Below are positions 1-8,279 of a stretch of DNA of 64,000 nucleotides, in pieces. The position numbers were made by a program, and so were the translations under genes. The DNA lies in assembly GCA_025462885.1 (NCBI GenBank), contig JAOAPN010000008.1:124001-188000 (forward strand), read 5' to 3'. The notes under the pieces are model-generated. The model saw only the letters and a list, made by a program, of their open reading frames with translations, ran no database searches and was not told the DNA's origin. The stretch comes from Acidobacteriaceae bacterium. GTDB lineage: Bacteria > Acidobacteriota > Terriglobia > Terriglobales > Acidobacteriaceae. Every line of letters starts with the position of its first letter. The stretch's first letter is position 1.

Positions 1-1
1 C

Positions 2-1927
2 GTCTTCGACGCCACCTTCGGTGTAACGCAAGCCCACCAGGTTCTGTTGCCCGTGCTGGCCGACCAGAAGTACGGCTCTGACGTGCTGGGCATTCCTGGC
101 TCCAATCAGGGCACGTTGCCCCTTGCCGGTGGCATGCCTAATTTTGCGATTGCGAACTATGGCGGCAGTACTGGAAATGGGACATTCGGCTATTCTTATC
201 CTCCGCTTGAATACAAGGACCCGATCTTCGAATACGTTGGCAATGTGACGAAGACCTACAAGTCTCATAACATCCGCGCAGGCACCGATATTATACGTCT
301 ACGTGTAAACCATAAGGAGATTCGAAACACGCTCTTTTACTTTCCGGGTGGACTTACAGCTCGCGCTCCGGATCCGGCAAATGGTGTCGCCGCTACAGCG
401 GTGCGTGAGTTCAACTCGGTTGGCGACTTCCTGCTTGGACTACCGCAGTACCAGACGACGTGGGTGCAGTTTGATGATTTTCTGACATTGCGTCAGTACC
501 AGATATCGTTTTATGTTCGCGATCAGTGGCAGGCGAGCCGCAACCTGACGATCAACTATGGTGTGCGTTGGGAGAACTATCCTGTTCCGACGCGCGAGGG
601 TCGCGGAATTGAGTACAACAATATGTATACCGACATAAACAATCCAACGATCCAGATCTGCGGTGTCGGAGGTAACCCCGGCGATTGCGGCATCAAGGTA
701 TCGAAGAAGTTGTTTGCGCCGAGCGTCGGCATCTCCTATCGTCCATTTCAGAATTTTGTTATTCGTTCCGGAGTGTCGATCTCACCGATGCAGGTTGCGA
801 TGGCTCAGGCGCTAGTCCAGAACTATCCGAGTGAGGTGCAGTACACGGCAACGGGTGCGAATGCGTATACCGCTGCGGGTAGTCTTTCCACCGGTTTCCC
901 GACGCTGAATGCTCCAACCATCAATTCGAACGGCACCGTCAATATTCCGGTCGGAACGGCAAACGCCAACACGACGGAGAAGAACTTCCGCCGTGGCTAT
1001 GTAGAGTCTTACAACCTGATGCTCGAAAAGGAATTTCGAGGAGGGGTTCTGGCGTCGGGCGGTTATGTAGGAACACACGTTGTGAATCTTGGCGGCTCAT
1101 ATAATTTCAACTTTGGAACGCTGGGTGGAGGCGCAGCCTCTCAGCCCTTAAACACTGCGGCGCTCAAAATCACCGGCACGACAAATGTGTTCAAGCCAGT
1201 GCAGGATGTTAACTACAACTCGCTGCAAATAGCGGTAAGCAAGCGACTTCAGAATGGCTTATCGGCGAGGATGGCCTATACCTGGTCGAAGAATATGCAG
1301 TCCGGGTTCCCTTCGGGCCAAATCTGGATTCCACAGTATAAGGAACTGAACCGATCACTGGCTCCTGTGGACCGTACACACAATTTCATTGTGAATGCGA
1401 CTTACGAGCTTCCCTTCGGAAAGAACAAGCCATATCTAAGCCATGGCTTTGCGGCGGCTGTCTTGGGGGGATGGTCTTTGAACGGCACCTTCTACCATCT
1501 GTCCGGGATCCCGTTCAGCATCCTTGCCGATGGATCTTCGTGTAACTGCCCTGGCAACACGCAGCGTGCAGATCGCGTGAAGAACTCGGTCGCAAAGACC
1601 GGACGAGGAGTTTTCGGGACGACGTTCTTCGATACATTGGCGTTCGCTGCGGTGAATACGGTGAAGTTTGGCAGCGCAAACTACAACTCGCTGCGCGGAC
1701 CGGGCGCGACGAACCTGGATGCTGCGATTCAACGTCAGTTCCATATATGGGAGCGCACGAACCTGAGTTTGAGGCTGGATTCGTATAACGTGACGAATAC
1801 ACCTCACTTCGCCAATCCAAACAACAACGTGTCAACAACTGGCTTCGGAACGATCACTGCTCTGAGCCCATTGGGCCGACAGATCGATCAAAGGTACTTC
1901 CGACTAGGCGGTCGACTCAGCTTCTAG
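2..1927 (+). CDS. TonB-dependent receptor, Oar-like (C-terminal part; 5' end outside window)
   Basis: Outer-membrane beta-barrel expected to import a large, probably sugar-derived, substrate with TonB energy. The frame is open from base 2, so the first in-frame TTG at 47 is not a real start; signal peptide, carboxypeptidase-regulatory-like domain and plug lie upstream of the window. What is visible, about 640 residues, alternates polar and aromatic residues as barrel strands do, contains stretches typical of acidobacterial Oar-like receptors (YGVRWENYP, RMAYTWSKNMQ, DRTHNFIVNATYELPFG) and ends in an aromatic barrel terminus (RYFRLGGRLSF). A hairpin terminator follows, so it is probably transcribed separately from the FG-GAP gene downstream. 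The substrate cannot be read from the sequence; the sugar-enzyme neighbourhood suggests an oligosaccharide. Confidence 0.88.
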   Translation, partial: VFDATFGVTQAHQVLLPVLADQKYGSDVLGIPGSNQGTLPLAGGMPNFAIANYGGSTGNGTFGYSYPPLEYKDPIFEYVGNVTKTYKSHNIRAGTDIIRLRVNHKEIRNTLFYFPGGLTARAPDPANGVAATAVREFNSVGDFLLGLPQYQTTWVQFDDFLTLRQYQISFYVRDQWQASRNLTINYGVRWENYPVPTREGRGIEYNNMYTDINNPTIQICGVGGNPGDCGIKVSKKLFAPSVGISYRPFQNFVIRSGVSISPMQVAMAQALVQNYPSEVQYTATGANAYTAAGSLSTGFPTLNAPTINSNGTVNIPVGTANANTTEKNFRRGYVESYNLMLEKEFRGGVLASGGYVGTHVVNLGGSYNFNFGTLGGGAASQPLNTAALKITGTTNVFKPVQDVNYNSLQIAVSKRLQNGLSARMAYTWSKNMQSGFPSGQIWIPQYKELNRSLAPVDRTHNFIVNATYELPFGKNKPYLSHGFAAAVLGGWSLNGTFYHLSGIPFSILADGSSCNCPGNTQRADRVKNSVAKTGRGVFGTTFFDTLAFAAVNTVKFGSANYNSLRGPGATNLDAAIQRQFHIWERTNLSLRLDSYNVTNTPHFANPNNNVSTTGFGTITALSPLGRQIDQRYFRLGGRLSF

Positions 1928-1952
1928 CAGTTCGCGGACGATAGAAGCAAAC

Positions 1953-1993
1953 TGCCCGGTGGTCTCTTTGTAGGGAGCCGCCGGGCACTTTTT
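1953..1993 (+). terminator. Rho-independent terminator after the TonB receptor gene
   Basis: A 10-bp stem (1953-1962 with 1978-1987, TGCCCGGTGG pairing CCGCCGGGCA with one G-U pair) is followed by a T run at 1989-1993. It starts 25 bases after the receptor stop codon. Confidence 0.75.
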
Positions 1994-2100
1994 AGCAGGT
2001 AGTATCGCAAGCCAGCGTAAGACCTGATCTTTGAAATTGATAGATGATGTCTGCGCAAACAACAGCAAGTTGAATCTCTAGCTATAGACCGGAGTTTAGG

Positions 2101-4077
2101 GTGCCAATCAAGATATTTCGCCGTAACAAATTTGCGGTTTGCGGCCTGGTTATTGGAGTTTGCTTTTTTGTGGGATGGATGGCTGCCGCTCAATCCGTTT
2201 CCAATACGCAGGAGCCGATGGCTTTGCGCGGGCCCAGCTTTGTACCCGATACGAAGGTGGATGGTGCCAGTCTCAGTGGCTGGCAAAAACTTGGATCCGC
2301 AGAATGGAAGACGGAGAACGGGGAGCTTGTCGGCAAGGGAACTGCGGGAGATGGGTGGCTTGTGCTGAATCACTCGTTGCAGGATGTGGGAGCTTACGCT
2401 GCATTTCGTTGTTCCGGTACTTGCGAGACGGGAATCCTGGTGAGGATGGCGAAGGCTGCTAACGGGTGGACGGGAACCTATCTGTCGATCAAGGGCGGGG
2501 ATCTGGATGCCTACTCGCTAACACTGGACGATCATGGCGGGATAGTTGCCCGTGAGAAGTTGCGAGATGCGCGAGGGCAGTTTCGATTTGCTCCATCCCA
2601 GGATGAGCCGACAACACTTCCGCAGGTACTAAACGATCCGACGGTCAATCAGGTCTCTCCGGATCAGGTGCCGATCAAGCGTATACGTTCCAGTGTGCGA
2701 GTTGGGCAGTGGAATGAACTGGAACTACTGCTGGATGAGAATGTGATGCGTGGGTACTTGAACGACACTGGGCAAGAGGTAAGTGTCGCTACAGAAAACC
2801 TAGACATCGAATCATTCGGGGAGATAGCTCTTTATGTGGGAAAGGGAAGCGAGGTCCACTTCAAGGCTGTGTCTTATAAAGATATTGCAATGAGAGTGCA
2901 GCCAGAGGAGAAGGTTGGTGATCGCTTCCGAGTTCGAAGGATTACACCGTTCTATTACAACTGGACGGCCGCTGCCGCAGACTTTAACCATGACGGCAAA
3001 ATCGACCTCATCTCCGGCGCCTACTTGTACTATGGGCCGGACTTCACGAAATCGAGGGAGATTTATCCTGCCCGTACCTTCAATCCTTCGACAGAATATT
3101 CGGTGTGGATTCAGCATGCCTACGACTTCAATGGCGACGGATGGCCAGACATCGTTGCGACAAATCTAAGTCGCGGCGCCGTTGTGTACATCAATCCCGG
3201 CAACTCTTCGCGTCGCTGGAAGCAGTATCGCGTAGTTCCTACGATGCAGGCCGAAAACTCGTTGCTGGTGGATGTAGACAGTGATGGCAAGCCTGAGCTG
3301 GTGTATATAGCGAACGGTTATATGCGTTATGCAAAACCGGATCCCGCACATCCGACAGAGTCATGGACGGTTCATAACGTATCGGAGAAGGGACCTTGGC
3401 CTGCGCACGGAATCGGTGTGGGCGATGTGAACGGCGATGGTCGTTCTGATATTGTCGGGGCGGATGGATGGTGGGAGCAGCCTGCTTCAGGCGCAGGTCA
3501 AGGCCCCTGGAAATATCATCCAGAGGCCTTTGGGCGCTGGGGAAGGATTGGGCCGGGTGGCGCAACGATTGGAATCTACGACGTCAACGGCGATGGTCTG
3601 AACGATGTAGTAACTCAGCTTGAAGCGCATGGCTTTGGCCTGGCATGGTTCGAGCAAAAAAAATCGAGCAACGGGGAAATCTCGTTTGTGCGGCACATGG
3701 TTATGGATGACTACAACACTGAGAATGCAGGAGGAGTGATTTTCTCCGAGTTGCATGGCTCAGCGGTAGCCGATGTGGACGGAGATGGTATACCGGACTT
3801 TATCGTTGGGAAGCGCCAGTTTTCACATAGGGACGACTTTCTCGATCCTGACGTGTATGGACCGCCCTACCTTTACTGGTACAAGACGGTGCGTGACCCG
3901 AAGGCTCCGGGAGGAGCTAGGCTGGAGCCCGAGCTGATCCACAATGATTCAGGTGCAGGTGACAATCTGCTGCCGTTGGATCTGAACGGCGACGGAGTGA
4001 TGGACATCGTTGCCGCTACAAAGCGGGGACTGTACATCTTCTGGGGGCAGCCGCAGTCAAAAGCAGCCCACAAATAA
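2101..4077 (+). CDS. Secreted FG-GAP/VCBS repeat protein with DUF1080-like N-terminal domain
   Basis: Exported protein of 658 residues. A signal peptide (about 1-31, ending MAAAQS) is followed by a concanavalin-like domain resembling DUF1080 (about 40-260: GWQKLGSAEW, GWLVLNHSLQDVGAY, GILVRMA). The rest holds at least seven FG-GAP-type calcium-binding repeats of the form DxNxDGxxD (DFNHDGKID, DFNGDGWPD, DVDSDGKPE, DVNGDGRSD, DVNGDGLND, DVDGDGIPD, DLNGDGVMD), which would fold as a beta-propeller. GTG start: a GGAG at 2091-2094 lies 6 bases upstream. It is a clear paralogue of 23758-25710. The monooxygenase and oxidoreductase genes follow closely on the same strand. Function is not established; DUF1080 relatives include 3-keto-disaccharide hydrolases, but propeller-only binding is equally possible. 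Confidence 0.82.
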   Translation: MPIKIFRRNKFAVCGLVIGVCFFVGWMAAAQSVSNTQEPMALRGPSFVPDTKVDGASLSGWQKLGSAEWKTENGELVGKGTAGDGWLVLNHSLQDVGAYAAFRCSGTCETGILVRMAKAANGWTGTYLSIKGGDLDAYSLTLDDHGGIVAREKLRDARGQFRFAPSQDEPTTLPQVLNDPTVNQVSPDQVPIKRIRSSVRVGQWNELELLLDENVMRGYLNDTGQEVSVATENLDIESFGEIALYVGKGSEVHFKAVSYKDIAMRVQPEEKVGDRFRVRRITPFYYNWTAAAADFNHDGKIDLISGAYLYYGPDFTKSREIYPARTFNPSTEYSVWIQHAYDFNGDGWPDIVATNLSRGAVVYINPGNSSRRWKQYRVVPTMQAENSLLVDVDSDGKPELVYIANGYMRYAKPDPAHPTESWTVHNVSEKGPWPAHGIGVGDVNGDGRSDIVGADGWWEQPASGAGQGPWKYHPEAFGRWGRIGPGGATIGIYDVNGDGLNDVVTQLEAHGFGLAWFEQKKSSNGEISFVRHMVMDDYNTENAGGVIFSELHGSAVADVDGDGIPDFIVGKRQFSHRDDFLDPDVYGPPYLYWYKTVRDPKAPGGARLEPELIHNDSGAGDNLLPLDLNGDGVMDIVAATKRGLYIFWGQPQSKAAHK

Positions 4078-4127
4078 AAGTGTCGATAGGGACACTGCGA
4101 TTAGAAAAATCAGCAGAGGAAATGACG

Positions 4128-4427
4128 ATGGCCGACACAATCGTTCTGAACGTGCATATTGAAGCGAAGGAGGGACGCGAGGAAGACCTCGCGAGAGAGT
4201 TGCAGTCTTTGGTTGTGCCAACACGGCAGGAGAAGGGATGCTTGACCTACGAACTGCATCGGGATTCAGCAAACGCCAAGTTGTTCATGTTCTATGAGCA
4301 ATTTGCGGATCAGGCAGCCCTGGATACGCATATCGCAGCCCCTCATTTCCAGAAGTTCTTAGGCTATCGTGAAAAAGATGATCCTGTCGCCCAGCAAACT
4401 GTGACTCGTTGGCAAAAATATGCCTGA
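4128..4427 (+). CDS. Antibiotic biosynthesis monooxygenase (ABM) family protein
   Basis: A 99-residue single-domain ferredoxin-like alpha/beta protein of the ABM family, whose members act as small cofactor-free quinol monooxygenases or as dimeric stress proteins. Recognisable features are the opening strand VLNVHIEAKEG, the helix with PTRQEKGCLTYELHRD, and FMFYEQFADQAALDTHIAAPHF. The open frame extends to 4080, but the AGAGGA near 4115-4120 is well spaced for ATG 4128 and too close for ATG 4122. It lies 50 bases after the FG-GAP gene and 30 before the Gfo/Idh/MocA gene, probably in one operon. Its substrate is unknown; such genes commonly sit in acidobacterial sugar loci. Confidence 0.82.
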   Translation: MADTIVLNVHIEAKEGREEDLARELQSLVVPTRQEKGCLTYELHRDSANAKLFMFYEQFADQAALDTHIAAPHFQKFLGYREKDDPVAQQTVTRWQKYA

Positions 4428-4457
4428 GGTAAAAACAGGACAGAATGGAGATATGCA

Positions 4458-5591
4458 TTGAAGAAGATTAAGGTGGCGATCTTTGGCACGGGGTTTATGG
4501 GTCGCGTGCATACTGAATCTCTTCGAAGGCTAGGAAATATAGAAGTCGTCGGCATTGCGGGTTCTACTGCGGAGCGAGCCAGGAAGTTTGCCGACGAAGT
4601 TGGCATCGACTGGTCTACCGGGGACTACCGCGAGTTACTCGAGGATCCAGCGATCGACGCAGTGCATATCTGCTCACCCAACGCTCTCCATTATGAGATG
4701 ACTATGCGCTCGCTGGAGCGTGGCAAACATGTGGTGTGCGAGAAACCTCTGGCATCGACTGTTGACGAGGCCAACGACATGATCGAGTTGGCTAAGAGCA
4801 AGGGGCTGGCGAACTGCACTCTCTATAACATCCGCAGCTACCCTCAATTGCAGAACCTGAGACGGATGCGTGAAGAAGGTGCACTGGGAGACATTCGCAT
4901 CGTACAAGGCACCTACTCGCAGGACTGGCTTTTCTATGAGTCAGACTGGAACTGGAGAATTGATTCGGGAAGCTCACGCACGTTTGCCGATATAGGTACT
5001 CACTGGTGCGACCTGGCCGAACATGTAACCGGCCTGAAGATCACATCCCTGTGCGCCGATCTTCAGACGTTTATGAAGACTCGCAGGAAGCCAAAAGGCT
5101 CAGTTGAAACATTCAAAGGGAAAGATGTGATCCCGAGCGACTTCGACGAAGTAAACATTGATACGGAGGATTTCGGATCAATGATCTTCAAGATGGGGGA
5201 TGTTGTTCGCGGATCGATGACGACAAGTCAAGTGTCGGTAGGGCGTAAGAACCGGCTATTCCTCGAAGTGTACGGGTCAAAAGCTTCAGCAGTGTGGGAT
5301 GGAGAGCGTCCTGAAGAGCTGTGGATCGGTCACAGGAGCAAACCGAGTGAACTACTGATCAAAGACGCCACAATATTTCCAGTAGCAGCGCAAAGCTATT
5401 CCGATCTTCCTGGCGGACATAGTGAAGGCTATGCCGCAACTTTCAAGCAGACATTCCGACGCTTCTATCGCACAGTAGGAGACCCCACGGTGCCGATCGA
5501 ATATCCGACGTTCGAGGATGGGCTACGGCAACTGCTCCTTGTAGATGCCGTTCTCAAGAGCTCGAAGCATCAAGCTTGGGTTCCAGTGTAA
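4458..5591 (+). CDS. Gfo/Idh/MocA-family NAD(P)-dependent oxidoreductase
   Basis: Cytoplasmic oxidoreductase of 377 residues. The Rossmann fingerprint is at the N terminus (FGTGFMG, Gly10/12/15), the hallmark EKP motif at 95-97 carries the catalytic lysine, and the C-terminal half has the family segment TFADIGTHWCDL. Members oxidise or reduce sugar or cyclitol hydroxyls, and some work in 3-keto-glycoside formation. The start is TTG at 4458: a GGAG at 4447-4450 is 7 bases upstream, and the nearby ATG 4453 is out of frame. No signal peptide is seen. It is the last gene of the 2101-5591 group and converges with the aldo/keto reductase gene 57 bases away. The exact substrate cannot be assigned. 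Confidence 0.9.
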   Translation: MKKIKVAIFGTGFMGRVHTESLRRLGNIEVVGIAGSTAERARKFADEVGIDWSTGDYRELLEDPAIDAVHICSPNALHYEMTMRSLERGKHVVCEKPLASTVDEANDMIELAKSKGLANCTLYNIRSYPQLQNLRRMREEGALGDIRIVQGTYSQDWLFYESDWNWRIDSGSSRTFADIGTHWCDLAEHVTGLKITSLCADLQTFMKTRRKPKGSVETFKGKDVIPSDFDEVNIDTEDFGSMIFKMGDVVRGSMTTSQVSVGRKNRLFLEVYGSKASAVWDGERPEELWIGHRSKPSELLIKDATIFPVAAQSYSDLPGGHSEGYAATFKQTFRRFYRTVGDPTVPIEYPTFEDGLRQLLLVDAVLKSSKHQAWVPV

Positions 5592-5648
5592 TAGCGCAAC
5601 ATTCGTTCCCTCTTTCTGCCGCCCGCCTTATTTCTGTGGTTGTCTTCT

Positions 5649-6623
5649 CTATTTGGGCTGTATCCAAGCTTGCCTGATGACGGGATCGCCAGCGGTGTTC
5701 AGCTTCTGCATCTGTTCCTCACTCAGGCACAGATCAAGTGCAGTAATATTTTCTTTTAACTGGTTGATCCTACTGCCCGCAATAATAGGAAGGACTGCGG
5801 GCTTGCTCTGCCGCATCCAGGCTATGATGATCTGGTTAACGCTACGCTCTGTTTCTTTCGCGACTTCTCTAAGCGCATCAAGACGTTGATTCGATTCTGG
5901 ACCTGCAAACTGAGCGGGCAACTCGCGCTCAGTACGGGTGTAAGCTCCCTGCAGCAGGATGGAATACGCCACGAGCGCGATGCCTTCGATTAAAGCAAAA
6001 TCCTTGAGCTCCGGACCGATGACGATCTGTGGGCCGAAGTCTGCTCCGTGCCGAGGTCGAAGGTAGGTATATCGCTGTTGTACGATAGTATAGGGCGTGA
6101 AGCCGTTGGCCTTCGCGACGGCGTTCGCTTGCGCGATACGCCAGACCGCAAGGTTACTGGCACCCAAGGCACGGACTTTGCCGGCTCTAATCAAGCGGTC
6201 AAAGGCCGCCATAGTTTCTTCCTGAGGGACTTCGCGGTCATCACGATGGGCGTAGTAAAGATCCAGCCGGTCCGTCTGAAGACGTCGAAGACTTTTCTCG
6301 CACTCTCGTTCTATCTCCGCGGCACTGAGGCCGCCTTCGCAGCCGGGGTAGTCAAATGCCAGCTTTGAAGAGATGATGACCTTATCACGATTGCCACGCG
6401 CTTTCATCCATGCGCCGATGACGGTTTCGCTTTCGCCGCCCTTGCAGCCGGGAAGCCAACTTGCGTAAAAGTTACCAGTGTCAATAAAGTTGCCTCCTTC
6501 GCCGACATAGTAATCGAGCAGGGAGAAGGTCGTGTCCTGGTCAATCTTGCTTCCAAGAACATCACTGCCCATTGCCAATGCACTTACCTGAAGATTGCTG
6601 CTGTCTAGTTTTATTTTCTGCAT
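5649..6623 (-). CDS. Aldo/keto reductase
   Basis: NADPH-dependent (beta/alpha)8 reductase of 324 residues. The full catalytic tetrad is visible: Asp48 and Tyr53 (FIDTGNFY), Lys87 (ISSKLAF) and His126 (YYAHRDD). The cofactor loop resembles YajO/IolS-type members (LGASNLAVW). The open frame continues to 6893, but ATG 6623 has AGGAAA just upstream, begins a normal AKR N terminus (MQKIKLDSSNLQVSALAMG), and leaves the transporter gene intact. It is the last gene of the minus-strand run isomerase (8060) - transporter (7099) - AKR (6623), 32 bases after the transporter. It probably reduces or oxidises a sugar aldehyde or ketone. Confidence 0.9.
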   Translation of the reverse strand: MQKIKLDSSNLQVSALAMGSDVLGSKIDQDTTFSLLDYYVGEGGNFIDTGNFYASWLPGCKGGESETVIGAWMKARGNRDKVIISSKLAFDYPGCEGGLSAAEIERECEKSLRRLQTDRLDLYYAHRDDREVPQEETMAAFDRLIRAGKVRALGASNLAVWRIAQANAVAKANGFTPYTIVQQRYTYLRPRHGADFGPQIVIGPELKDFALIEGIALVAYSILLQGAYTRTERELPAQFAGPESNQRLDALREVAKETERSVNQIIIAWMRQSKPAVLPIIAGSRINQLKENITALDLCLSEEQMQKLNTAGDPVIRQAWIQPK

Positions 6624-6655
6624 ATTTTCCTGTTGGTCGGTAGAATAGCGCCGCT

Positions 6656-7099
6656 CTATTTGCTGTAGGTCGATAGAGTAACGCCGGCCAACATGACCAA
6701 CGCCCCAATCGTGTTGAGGGGAGTGATCCGTTGGATCGGCGAGCCAAACCAACCAAAGTGAGAGATGATCATTCCCCCAAGAACCTGGCCGGCAATGAGG
6801 CTGATGAACATCGCTCTCGCACCAACGTCCGGTAGTAGCCACGCTATTGCGAATACGAGACATGCTCCAAGTCCACCGGCAGTGAGCAGCCAAGGACTAA
6901 CTTCTCTTAATCCACCGAGTACACCCGACTGCCATCCTGTCGCCCCGATGAGAATGGCCACAAACGCTCCAATGCACCAGAAGACAGCGTTACCGACACG
7001 TGGATTTCCAAGGGATGCACCCACCTTGCCGTTCATAGAGAGATGCAGCGCGAGAATGATACCGAGAAAAATAGAAAAAACGAGGGAAACGCCTTTCAT
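6656..7099 (-). CDS. DMT-superfamily transporter, YdcZ/DUF606 type
   Basis: Inner-membrane protein of 147 residues with about five hydrophobic helices, the half-size architecture of the YdcZ (DUF606) family in the drug/metabolite transporter superfamily. Telling segments are FLGIILALHLSMNGKVG at the N terminus, the middle helices with FISLIAGQVLGGMIISHFGWFG, and a final helix LNTIGALVMLAGVTLS. Start ATG 7099 has a strong AGGAG 8 bases upstream. It lies 64 bases after the isomerase gene and 32 before the AKR gene, suggesting one transcript. YdcZ proteins usually act as homo- or heterodimers; the substrate is unknown, but a product of the neighbouring sugar enzymes is plausible. Confidence 0.85.
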   Translation of the reverse strand: MKGVSLVFSIFLGIILALHLSMNGKVGASLGNPRVGNAVFWCIGAFVAILIGATGWQSGVLGGLREVSPWLLTAGGLGACLVFAIAWLLPDVGARAMFISLIAGQVLGGMIISHFGWFGSPIQRITPLNTIGALVMLAGVTLSTYSK

Positions 7100-7163
7100 T
7101 AGTGCTCCTTTTGCATTGCAGTCGATTACCGATGCGCGTGAATTTGTGCAGAGTGCTGACAGT

Positions 7164-8060
7164 TCACACTTGAAGATTGCGAAGATAAATGTAGCTCTGC
7201 TTAAGCTGATCTACGGAGTCTGTAGGCCAAGTATTGGCTGACATATGGTGCAAGGTCCCAATGCCGTAAGCGGCGACTTCAGCAAAATAGTTTTGTATAG
7301 GGGTTGTCTTCACGATGGTGAAGATAGCCTTCCAGTCAAGGATGCCTTGTCCTACGGGAACGCTGGTGAGCCCAGGCTTGTAGTCTTTTGCATGCATGGA
7401 GAAGTATCGCTGAGAGTACTTCTTGAGATAAGAGATGGCGTCTTTTCCTGCAAAAGTAAGGTTGCCTACATCGATTTGGAATGAGACTAGTTTAGGGTCG
7501 GTATTTTCCATCAGAACGTCGTACGGAGTAACGCCGTCGACGTCGACAAACTCGAGATCGTGGTTGTGATATCCGAGACGGAAACCCTCTGGCTTCAGGC
7601 GCGTGGCAAGCTGATTCAATTGATCTGCCTGCCACTTCCATCCGTCTATCGATTTTGTATGCTGCGACTCCGGAGCGCAAATGATATTTTTCAGTTTGAG
7701 TTCGTGGCAGAAGTCAATCGTTCTGTCGAAGTCAGTATGGAGCTCTGCATAACTGAACTGGCAGTTCTCGTACTGCATCCCGATTGATTCGAGTTTGGTG
7801 CGGATCTCCTTTGCGGTCTTGTCTGCAACAGAGGACTTTTCAAAGCCGTATCCGCGAACGGAGACAAGATCGACCGACTGATAGCCCATGTCCCGCATCG
7901 TCTGCCAGCCCAAGTCCCAATCCTTGATCAGGAGGAACCTGGCATCATAGCCCTGAAAGCCGATAGGCATACTTAGAGGGTCAGCGAAAGCTTTGTGGGC
8001 GACTGTAGCGATACCAGCGGCAAGGGCCTGCTTCAAAAAGCAGCGTCTTGAGATCGCCAT
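7164..8060 (-). CDS. Tat-exported sugar phosphate isomerase/epimerase-like TIM-barrel protein
   Basis: A 298-residue member of the xylose-isomerase-like TIM-barrel family. It opens with a twin-arginine-type signal (SRRCFLKQALAAGIATVAHKA), so a folded, metal-bearing enzyme would be exported. Family metal- and substrate-binding segments are present: GYHNHDLEF, FQIDVGNLTFAG, FSMHAKDYK and NYFAEV. Members epimerise or isomerise free sugars or keto-sugars, and periplasmic ones accompany 3-keto-glycoside pathways in other phyla. ATG 8060 is the natural start of the signal peptide. An AGTTC-N6-GAACT palindrome at 8117-8132 lies 57 bases upstream, with TTGAAA as a possible -35. It heads the isomerase-transporter-AKR group. 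The substrate is not identifiable. Confidence 0.87.
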   Translation of the reverse strand: MAISRRCFLKQALAAGIATVAHKAFADPLSMPIGFQGYDARFLLIKDWDLGWQTMRDMGYQSVDLVSVRGYGFEKSSVADKTAKEIRTKLESIGMQYENCQFSYAELHTDFDRTIDFCHELKLKNIICAPESQHTKSIDGWKWQADQLNQLATRLKPEGFRLGYHNHDLEFVDVDGVTPYDVLMENTDPKLVSFQIDVGNLTFAGKDAISYLKKYSQRYFSMHAKDYKPGLTSVPVGQGILDWKAIFTIVKTTPIQNYFAEVAAYGIGTLHHMSANTWPTDSVDQLKQSYIYLRNLQV

Positions 8061-8116
8061 TCCTGATACTCCGTACGATGACTGAGAGGTTTCAGAAGTC
8101 TGTAGCGAGGAGGTAC

Positions 8117-8132
8117 AGTTCCTAGCAGAACT
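8117..8132 (-). promoter_or_regulatory. AGTTC-N6-GAACT operator copy 1, upstream of the isomerase gene
   Basis: AGTTC-CTAGCA-GAACT, a perfect 5+5 palindrome. On the minus strand TTGAAA (8135-8140) and TGTACC (8112-8117) are 17 bases apart, so the palindrome nearly fills a possible -35/-10 spacer. One of eight copies in this window. Confidence 0.7.
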
Positions 8133-8279
8133 TCTTTCAAAATCTGATCACGTACGTATATATTCTCAGGAAATGCCGTTGTCAAGCGATAGTTCTGTCC
8201 CATAAACGATGGCAAACACTATGAAGCTTTCAAAGAAAGTGAATGCCTGCTGCCCAGCAGATTTAAGAAGTCAAAAGGT